Assembly: GCA_030686995.1 (NCBI GenBank)
Contig: CM060680.1
Span: 205,269,322-205,333,321, forward strand
From: Artemisia argyi
Taxonomy: Eukaryota > Streptophyta > Magnoliopsida > Asterales > Asteraceae
DNA length: 64,000 nt
Reading direction: 5' to 3'
Both the position numbers and the translations under genes were made by a program. The notes below the pieces were generated by a model that was not told the DNA's origin, made no database searches, and was given only the letters and a program-made list of their open reading frames with translations. Positions 54,416-61,838 of this stretch are shown piece by piece. Numbering within the stretch: the stretch's first letter is position 1; each line of letters begins with the position of its first letter.

Positions 54416-54807
54416 GGTGTATCTGTGTGAAATAAGAGGATATGTTATTTGTGGAATGGTGAGTTGATTATGACTTGAAGACTTCTTTTAAAGAACTGAT
54501 TTGGGTTTATTGCTAGTTAATGTAAGTTAATGGGAGGTAGTTGAGTCAGCAGCAATTACTAAGTTTGCAAGTTGTCCACTTGACTGGATACTTCGGATGA
54601 AAGTCAATGGTTTGACCCACATGCTGCTGATATTATTTATCTTATTGTTAAAGTATGTTTCTGCTGATGGATTAGACAAGTTTAAATTATTCAGGGGAAT
54701 ACTACTCAGAAGAATTCAAACAAGTAATCATAAAACAAAGCAAATCTTATTGATTCTTCAGAAGGACAATACAAGATAATGAAAGTGAAAGACATACAAC
54801 CAAATCC
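54416..54807. promoter_or_regulatory. spacer between antisense ORFs with W-box cores
   Basis: This is upstream of antisense ORF 1. TTGAC cores occur in 'cacttgactgg' (near 54579), 'gtcaatgg' (near 54603, minus strand) and 'tttgaccc' (near 54612). It probably contains the promoter of ORF 1 and the 3' end of ORF 2. No coding region is seen. Confidence 0.35.
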
Positions 54808-55329
54808 CTATTCTATTTTATTCTTGCCCTTGTCTTCCACAGTCTTCTTTTTGCCTTTGTTGTTGATGTTGAACAGTCCATGCCACTGAGGACAGGGTAA
54901 ACCTAATACAACCTTTCTTGTCTTTGGTAATGGGGAGTTCCTTTTTCTCTTCTTTGGACGTGATGATTGAGGCTTATCAGCAGTTGTAGGAATGTACAGT
55001 TCATCATTCACATCATTCTCTTCATCAGAAGATGTAAAGAAGATGAGAGACTCATCAGGATTGGGAACTTGATTTGCATTCTCTAATTCATTCCACTTTC
55101 TCTCCAACTCTCTCTGATAATTAGGATCATCAATCTCAGAGGGATATGGTGGAAGATCTTTAGATGATGATGAACTTGGTGGAGGCACATCATGTTTCTT
55201 CTTCTTAGCCTGTTCCTTTGTTAGACCACGAGGACGTGTTGGCATATTCCATGGTGGTGGAGATGTGAATGAGTTAGAAGTATCTGATGATTCTGATGTA
55301 AGGTTGATGATGGGTTGATTGGAAGCCAT
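54808..55329 (-). CDS. accessory antisense ORF 2 of the Copia element (173 aa)
   Basis: It starts MASNQPIINLTSESSD; IINL followed by TSESSD again fits a SUMO-interaction motif. A basic segment follows (RGLTKEQAKKKKHD), then a Pro/Ser stretch, a charged helix (DDPNYQRELERKWNELENAN), an acidic patch (SSDEENDVND), a basic patch (SRPKKRKRNSP, nuclear-localisation-like), the block RKVVLGLPCPQW shared with ORF 1, and a Lys-rich end. It probably acts in the nucleus if made. A TATA-like box ('cttataaataaag' on the minus strand, near 55410) lies about 80 bp upstream of the start. No named family is recognised. Confidence 0.6.
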   Translation of the reverse strand: MASNQPIINLTSESSDTSNSFTSPPPWNMPTRPRGLTKEQAKKKKHDVPPPSSSSSKDLPPYPSEIDDPNYQRELERKWNELENANQVPNPDESLIFFTSSDEENDVNDELYIPTTADKPQSSRPKKRKRNSPLPKTRKVVLGLPCPQWHGLFNINNKGKKKTVEDKGKNKIE

Positions 55330-55858
55330 GAATATATTTTTGGTTGCCGATATGATTATTAGGGATTTGATTTGAAGTTGAGAAATTTGGGGATAATTAG
55401 TCTTTATTTATAAGACTCCCCAACCGTGTGTCTTTATTACCATTAATGCGAGGTAGTTTGGAGATTATTAAGGGTGATTAGAAGTTTCAATTAAAAGATC
55501 TTTGTTACAGATATGTGGTTTCCATTGAAGGGTAGATTCTGCTGAATGATGCTGCGGATGGATCAGTTGACCATAGTCAACGTTTGACTATTTTCTGCGG
55601 ATTGACCATTTGTTTTCAGCCGTTTGATTTGGTTACTACGGATGAGTCAGTTAATTGGGATTTGTGTTAGTTGATGATTGGTCAAAGATTTCTTTCCAAT
55701 TATTCATATCAGTTTCACTCCACGTTTGGTAACTTCCATAATAAACCATAACGTGTATATCCCGCTCCCAAATTAACTGATTCCCTTTCACTATATAATT
55801 TTCAAAACCATTTCAATATCTCTCAGAACTTCTAACCCTAATTTCTAATTCTCAATCG
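55330..55858. promoter_or_regulatory. divergent internal promoter of the Copia accessory genes
   Basis: 529 bp between two divergent starts. The plus side has 'cactatataatt' at about 55789-55800, some 60 bp before the ATG, followed by a pyrimidine-rich leader. The minus side has 'cttataaataaag' near 55410. In the centre four TTGAC W-box cores lie within 41 bp (55567, 55576 on the minus strand, 55584, 55602). This arrangement suggests that both accessory genes are transcribed from their own promoters, possibly under WRKY control. This is motif-based inference. Confidence 0.5.
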
Positions 55859-58800
55859 ATGGCTGAACTATACTTCAAAGCAGATCATAACAAACATGTC
55901 TTTCTTGGTCGTGGAAAGGGTGATGCTGATTACTTGGGCATGATGGACTTTCTTCAAAGGTCCAAGATTAGGTATACTCTGCTTCAATACCCAAGTGTTA
56001 TTCATGAGTCACTTGTGGTACAATTTTGGAATACGGCACCCACAAGGACTGTTGAAGATGGAACACCAGAGATTGTTGCTGTCATTGATGAGGAAGAATA
56101 TGTGGTTACTGAGTCTTTGGTCAGAACCAAGTTACAGTTGGATGATGAAGGAGGAGTGATTGATTTGCCTAAGAGTGAGATCTTTAGAGGGCTTCAAGAT
56201 GCTGGATATAGTGGTGATGGGAAAACATGGTATAAGAATTTGTTTTGTCCGAAATGGAGGTTCTTGACACACACATTGCTTCAATGCATGGGTTCTAAGT
56301 CTGGAGGATGGGATCAGTTCTCCACAGACATTGCTCTTGCAATTGTATGTCTCTCTCAAGGAAGAACGTTTAACTTTTCTAGGTATATCTTTAATGCTAT
56401 GCTTGAAAATGTTAAGGATACCAAACTTAAATATCTATTGTATCCTAGGTTTCTTCAAATCATTTTAGACATTGAGACCAATGACCCCACTCACTTGCCT
56501 GTTAAGGGTTTAACTAAAAAGATGTTTTCCCAAATGAAAATTAATTTTGGTGGTGAACAAAGACCCTTACTTCCAGCTATGTTACCTGGTGGCAATGCTC
56601 CTGATGCCCCGGTGGGCAATCCTCCTGATGGAGATGCAGCTGATGTAGCTGCTGGTGGTCAGGATTCCCCTGATGCTCAAGCACCAGAGGATTCTCCTGA
56701 TAGAACTGAAGATGCTCCTGCTGCAAATGCTTCAGTTGCTTCTGATGTTCAGCCTCCACTCTCTCCTAGGCTACCCACACCTGTACATTCACCAATGGAT
56801 ATCAATTCTCCTGAGCATGAGCTCAATGAGAATTTAGGCTTTGACCAACCTGTAAACTCACCACAATTTACAAGACTTCCTTCACTCAGTCCTTTGAGAC
56901 CTCAATTTGAGGATCATATAGATGTAGATGTAAATTTAGGTACTTCTTCTTATAGGACCAATGATGCTCCCAATACCACAGATATCCCTATTGGTGGAGC
57001 TGAAGGTCCTGTTACTCTCACTTCTGTATCAGATTTGTTGAACAGGTATGTCTTAAAGGTGGACAAATTGGAGAATGATCTGAACCTCACTAAAAAGAAT
57101 CTTAGCAGTGCTGTTTTGACTTTAGTTGGAAGAGTTAAGAAATTGGAGGGTAAGCTGAAGCAAAGAAAAAGACAAGGTGTGGTGTATGACTCAGATGAAG
57201 ATTCTTCTAAAGCATCTGATAATATTGACTTAGAAGGCCTTGAACTTCTTGCTGCTACTACTTTGGGGAGTGTTCAGAAGAATGCTGATATTAGACCTGA
57301 ACCATCTGTTGCTCCAACTGCTGCTGTTGCTCATGCTACTGATGCAAGTGTTCTCCAGGATTCCATTGCCAAGCATTCTACTGGTGTTGCTCATTATGTC
57401 CGAAGGAAACATTCTGCTGATAAGAAGTTTGCTGAATCTCTTGTCAAGAAGACATCTGCTGATAAGTCAGGAAAGGAATCATTTTCTACTTCATTGCCAG
57501 AAGTGGGCATTCCTGGTCCATCAGTAGATATTCCAGCTGATCTTCAACATGATGCTCCTGATCAGACTTTTGTTCATCCTCAGAAGCAAGATAAAGGAAA
57601 GTCTATTTTGGTTGATCAAGACATTCCTTCTAGAGTCAAATCTAAGGAGGAACTTGCTTATGAGAAAATTAGTGAGAATGTTGCTGCACATATGCAAGCT
57701 AAAGAGGATGCTGCAGTTACTAAAGAGGAATTAGATTTGAAAGCATCAGAAGCATTGGCTCAGAAAATTCAAGATGATTTGGACAAGATGGGACCTCAAT
57801 ACACTACAATCTTGCCTGCTGAAAGAAGGAAGGAGCTTGATGAAATAGCTAGGAATCTTACTGCTGAACAGTGGGAGAATTTGGCTGAACAGGCTGCTTC
57901 CAAGCCTAATTTGGGTCAATCTGAGATTGGTGTTGATAATCCAGATTTTGCTCAGCTGATGGCTGAAAGAGGAAGATTGCTGAGACAACAGGAGGCAGAG
58001 ATTAAAGCTAAATATCAAAAAGAAAGACCTTGGACAAAGAATGAAATCAAGAAATATATGAGGACATTTGTGAAAAATCAGGGCTGTTCCATGTTTGGGT
58101 CAGGCTGGAATCATAAGAAGGTCTGGGGATTTTCAGATCAGCAGTTGACCTATTACTATGACAAGATTATTTCCAATCATCATTCTTCTGGTATAATGGT
58201 TCAAGATGTGTTGGAGTTTAGAGGAAGACTTTTGGATGAACCTCCAGCTAAGAAAGCAAAGATTCATGATTCTGCTGCTCAACCTGCTGAGTCTATTGGA
58301 TCTTTTCATGGTGGTCAGGAGAATGTCCACTTTTCTTCAGTCTTACCTCAGAAAGTTGATACTCCTGATGCTCCTATGGATGAGATTCCTACTGGTTCTC
58401 ATCATGATAATACTGAATCTCATCCTGATACCACTGAAGCTCCACATGTTACCAATGATGCTTTAGCAGATACTCCAATTGATATACATGATGATGATGA
58501 TGATGATTCTGCAGATGTTCCTGCTGATATTTCCAATCAAGTACCTAAACAAGAACCTGATGATGGTCCTTCTATTCCTGTTACTGGTACTAGGAGAAAG
58601 ACTAGAGCTATCAAGAGAAAGGCTCCAAAAGATATTCCTTTAGAAGATAGTACAACTTTTCTTGATTATGCTTCTGATGATGGTCAAGATATTGTTGTAT
58701 GGGAGAAAATTGTGAAGTGGGAAGTTGTTGACTCTGAGCTTGGTCAAGTGAATGTCATAACTAGACAAGATGGATCTACTAAGACATTCTTATTTCTGAG

Positions 58801-59263
58801 TCAAATTTTATATATGGTGGACAAACAAGATCTTCTCTCACTTTATGATTGGGTTACCAAGTATTATCAAACTCATTCTCCTGATGATATTGGGATATAT
58901 TTGATGGGTGATTTGCAGATTCTATGTGATTCTTATAAAGGTCATTCTGGTATAAGGTTTGAAGCATGGAAAGGTCAAAGTACATGGGTAGTTGACTATT
59001 GGAAGTTCTTTCCCCTACCTAATGTTCACATGATTGTTACAACCACTGGAAAGACTTTATATTGCTGGGCTGATGTTCTCTATCCAATCACAAAGGAAGT
59101 TATGAATCTCATGCTGGAAGCTAAGCTATCTGTTCCTTTAGATATGACTGCCAATGATCTTCATCTTGCTGAACAATTGGTCAGGTTCATCAGAAGAAGT
59201 ATTTTGACTAAGAAGGAGTTAGCAACCAAGCATGGTATTCAGATGGATTCATATCTGCAATGA
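55859..59263 (+). CDS. accessory 1,134-aa ORF of the Copia element
   Basis: This is a single open frame with no lesion. Residues 1-210 look folded (YLGMMDFLQRSKIRYTLLQ, then FPKW-like Trp/Leu-rich helices and LKYLLYPRFLQIILD). The middle is Pro/Ala/Asp-rich and disordered, with a coiled coil at about 395-440 and a basic NLS-like KQRKRQ. A helical charged region (about 590-720) follows, then an Asp run (DDDDDDD). The C-terminal 200 residues again look folded (YDWVTKYYQTHSPDDIGIYL; WKGQSTWVVDYWKFFPLP). There is no signal peptide or membrane segment, so it is not an envelope protein. Similar proteins in Asteraceae are often mislabelled 'synaptobrevin/longin-like'; I see no longin fold signature. 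Function unknown. Confidence 0.75.
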   Translation: MAELYFKADHNKHVFLGRGKGDADYLGMMDFLQRSKIRYTLLQYPSVIHESLVVQFWNTAPTRTVEDGTPEIVAVIDEEEYVVTESLVRTKLQLDDEGGVIDLPKSEIFRGLQDAGYSGDGKTWYKNLFCPKWRFLTHTLLQCMGSKSGGWDQFSTDIALAIVCLSQGRTFNFSRYIFNAMLENVKDTKLKYLLYPRFLQIILDIETNDPTHLPVKGLTKKMFSQMKINFGGEQRPLLPAMLPGGNAPDAPVGNPPDGDAADVAAGGQDSPDAQAPEDSPDRTEDAPAANASVASDVQPPLSPRLPTPVHSPMDINSPEHELNENLGFDQPVNSPQFTRLPSLSPLRPQFEDHIDVDVNLGTSSYRTNDAPNTTDIPIGGAEGPVTLTSVSDLLNRYVLKVDKLENDLNLTKKNLSSAVLTLVGRVKKLEGKLKQRKRQGVVYDSDEDSSKASDNIDLEGLELLAATTLGSVQKNADIRPEPSVAPTAAVAHATDASVLQDSIAKHSTGVAHYVRRKHSADKKFAESLVKKTSADKSGKESFSTSLPEVGIPGPSVDIPADLQHDAPDQTFVHPQKQDKGKSILVDQDIPSRVKSKEELAYEKISENVAAHMQAKEDAAVTKEELDLKASEALAQKIQDDLDKMGPQYTTILPAERRKELDEIARNLTAEQWENLAEQAASKPNLGQSEIGVDNPDFAQLMAERGRLLRQQEAEIKAKYQKERPWTKNEIKKYMRTFVKNQGCSMFGSGWNHKKVWGFSDQQLTYYYDKIISNHHSSGIMVQDVLEFRGRLLDEPPAKKAKIHDSAAQPAESIGSFHGGQENVHFSSVLPQKVDTPDAPMDEIPTGSHHDNTESHPDTTEAPHVTNDALADTPIDIHDDDDDDSADVPADISNQVPKQEPDDGPSIPVTGTRRKTRAIKRKAPKDIPLEDSTTFLDYASDDGQDIVVWEKIVKWEVVDSELGQVNVITRQDGSTKTFLFLSQILYMVDKQDLLSLYDWVTKYYQTHSPDDIGIYLMGDLQILCDSYKGHSGIRFEAWKGQSTWVVDYWKFFPLPNVHMIVTTTGKTLYCWADVLYPITKEVMNLMLEAKLSVPLDMTANDLHLAEQLVRFIRRSILTKKELATKHGIQMDSYLQ

Positions 59264-59300
59264 GTTGATTTTGGTATTGTATTTTATTGTATATTGTTTA

Positions 59301-59305
<5 letters not shown>

Positions 59306-59350
<45 letters not shown>
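59306..59350 (+). repeat. poly(A) tract of about 45 bases
   Basis: It lies 43 bp after the stop of the 1,134-aa ORF. The position suggests either a fossil poly(A) tail that was captured with a cDNA or simple slippage. Sequence related to the element continues after it. Confidence 0.9.
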
Positions 59351-59353
<3 letters not shown>

Positions 59354-59439
59354 AACATATTTGTATAAGTTTTGTGTATGTTGTATGCAGGTTTGGTGTT
59401 GATTCTTATCACACTCTTTGTGGTCATCAACTTGCCTGA

Positions 59440-59890
59440 TGTTGACTATTCCATCAAAAAGTTGGCTAGTCCAAAGGGTACAGCTTTGGTAAAGACTCAT
59501 CAAATCTGTTGATAGCTGTAATGGTTTGCTCAAAATCATAGGGTTTTCAACTCACCCATGCTTTATTGCTGAGTAGTTGAAATGGTTGTCAATTGACCAT
59601 GGATTTTTCCTTTATGGATTCCAAATAATTGGCTAGCCCACATGTATATGGCTTGTGGTAAAGGCTGTGGAAAACCATATTTGGTATTCAATTGACCAAG
59701 ATGATAATTCATCAATAATTGACTAGTCCTGAGCAAACGGCTACAGGTAAAGACATATCAAATCCGTTTATAGCTGATGATTTTCTAAAAATCATGTGGT
59801 TATCAGTGTACCTTTGAACACTTGGCTACTCCAGTAGTGATGGCTATTGGTAAAGAGACATCAAATCCATTAATTTTCAATGATTCACCT
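59440..59890 (+). repeat. degenerate ~115-bp tandem repeats in the Copia 3' region
   Basis: About four units share 'ttg(g/a)ctag-cc', a 'ggta-aaga(c/g)-catcaaatc' block and 'aatcat-ggtt-tca' blocks (near 59462, 59620, 59713, 59818). The region is non-coding and lies where the 3' untranslated part before the 3' LTR is expected. Confidence 0.6.
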
Positions 59891-59908
59891 CTCACAGGAG
59901 TTAACACA

Positions 59909-60229
59909 TGTAACACCCCCAAAAGTCGTTAATAACAGCGGAAGACTTAACATGTCAGCGGAAGACTTTCGGGGTATTACTTCAAGGATCTTTGTCACAA
60001 TTATAGTAGACAACACAAAGTGAAGTATTAAAGTTTAATTTATTTCAAAATACCAAATATACAAGACTTTATTAATTCAAGAACGTGTTTTATTCTGAAG
60101 GAAAATAAGTAATTTATTATGGTTCTTGTCATGCTTTTGCCCACTCCGTGCCATCCAGATCCGTCTTGTTTAGTGTTAGCATTAAAAATATATATTGAAA
60201 AGTGATGGTCATTCTCATACGTGTAACTT
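59909..60229 (-). mobile_element. partial chromovirus-type LTR nested in the Copia element
   Basis: It begins TGTAACACCCCC like the LTRs at 4310 and 10865. It shares the patches 'cagcggaa' and 'ccgtgccatcc' with them, so it is a related but different family on the minus strand. 'acaca' (59904-59908) may be its target copy. It is interrupted at 60230 by a second Copia LTR, so its full length is not visible. Confidence 0.65.
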
Positions 60230-61129
60230 TGTAATGTGTCGTAGTTTACAATAGAATAGTCAAATGGGCTTATGGTTTGGACTAATCTAATAGGTTATAA
60301 GTTATGTATTATGGCTAGTCCATAGTTTATGTAAAAGTCCAAGTCCATCACCAAGCCCATCCTAAGGCCCATAAGGTCTTAAGTCTTATGTATAAAAGAC
60401 ACCACACACCTCATTTGTGTGGTGTGCTTGTGTGTGTTTCTTGAATAAAAGCTCTCATCTTTTCCATCTCTCTCTCTAAATTCGAAATACATATATCTCA
60501 TATAAGTCACCAAGTCACCATCTTTCTATTCTAATCTTCTATATTTGTGATAAAGTTGTGATGTCTAAGGTCCTACAAGTGGTATCAATCGCCTAACAAT
60601 GATTTAGGAGGGTTAAGAGTTTGTTTGTTTCGTATTTTTTAAGCATATTTCACGTTTTCTTTTTAAAAAATTCCTACTTTTCTTGTTTTTTCTTGGTTTT
60701 TAACACTTTTTTGATTACAAACTAGTGTTATAAACCTTATCTAACAAGAAAGTTTTAATCTTTTTGAAAATTTCTTGCTTAAAAAATTCGACTTTGGTTT
60801 TGTACTTGTTTTCGAGATCTTAAAAAGCTTGATAAAAATCATCAAGTTTGGAACTTTCTTCAAGTTTTGGTGATTTTATGCATAGAAGTACAAGAATCTT
60901 GGATTAAAAACTTGATTTCGGTGTGCTTTAAGTCATACGATTTTTGTTGCTATATATCGAGAACATCAAACCCTCTTCTATCGAGAACCTTCTTCAAGTA
61001 ATCTTCAAACGATTCCGTGGTTTACTCGGTGTTTTTCTTACTTGTATAAGTTAGTAAAAACACTTCGACTTGGGATAACTTTCTAAATTGTATAATTTAG
61101 ATAAGTTTTGAATTTTCTCGATAACTGTA

Positions 61130-61515
61130 AATTTTCGAGAAAAGTTTGCAAAAAAATTTTCGAGATCTTGACAAATTTTCGAGAAACCTGAAAATTTTCG
61201 CAATCTTGAAAAATTTTCGAGAAACCTGAAAATTTTCGCAATCTTGGAAATTTATCGAGAACTTGGGTGATTTTATCGAGATCTTGGAAATTTATCGAGA
61301 ACTTGGGTGATTTTATCGAGATCTTGAAAAATTATCGAGAACTTGGGTGATTTTATCGAGATCTTGAAAAATTATCGAGAACTTGGGTGATTTTATCGAG
61401 ATCTTGAAAAATTATCGAGAACTTGGGTGATTTTATCGAGATCTTGAAAAAATTATCAAGAACTTGGGTGATTTTATCGAGATCTTGAAAAATTATCGAG
61501 AACCTGGGTGAATTA
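61130..61515 (+). repeat. tandem repeat array in the Copia leader
   Basis: A first pair of ~38-bp units ('ttttcgagaaacctgaaaa' type, about 61170-61245) leads into about six units of 40 bp built from 'atcgagaacttgggtgattt' plus 'tatcgagatcttgaaaaatt'. Several consecutive units are identical with exact 40-bp spacing (61321, 61361, 61401, 61441). It lies between primer site and gag, in the genomic RNA leader. Confidence 0.92.
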
Positions 61516-61838
61516 TCGAGAACACAACATTTTCGAGAACTTTTGGTTGATTTTTGACGACTGAACTTCAAACGGCCATAACTTTTGAACCGTAACTCCG
61601 TTTTCGACGAATCAGCTGTCAAAACGACCGTCAGACAGAGGAGAACGACACGCTAAATAGATTTATCGATTTAGGCGAAGTTTCGAGGCCTAAAAACGCT
61701 CCGAGAAGAAGTTATTGAGGTTTTAAGGTTTTCAGTCAAAATTTTCACCATAAAAACTTGCATCAACTCACTCTAAACTCTACTCCTATATCGTTGGAAC
61801 GATCCAAGAATCAACTTTATCCATCTTAACTTCATCAA

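Larger units (their letters stand above)
46487..59908 (+). mobile_element. large Copia element with three accessory ORFs, 3' LTR not in window
   Basis: It starts TGTAAGGAATTG with 'cttcc' (46482-46486) as the likely target copy. Order: LTR, tRNA-Met primer site, gag, pol, a purine-rich palindromic repeat, two antisense ORFs, a divergent promoter, a 1,134-aa sense ORF, a poly(A) tract and degenerate tandem repeats. At 59909 another LTR interrupts it. No second copy of its LTR appears before that, so at least 13.4 kb belongs to it. The large gag, tRNA-Met site and extra ORF downstream of pol are like Sireviruses; the lineage is inference. Confidence 0.88.

Noticed and set aside
55859..59263. 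Envelope or synaptobrevin/longin identity for the 1,134-aa protein
   Set aside because: There is no signal peptide or membrane segment for an envelope, and no longin-SNARE pattern; the database label for its relatives seems to be propagated.
61130..61515. CRISPR-like array
   Set aside because: The units are adjacent tandem repeats without unique spacers, in a plant retrotransposon leader.
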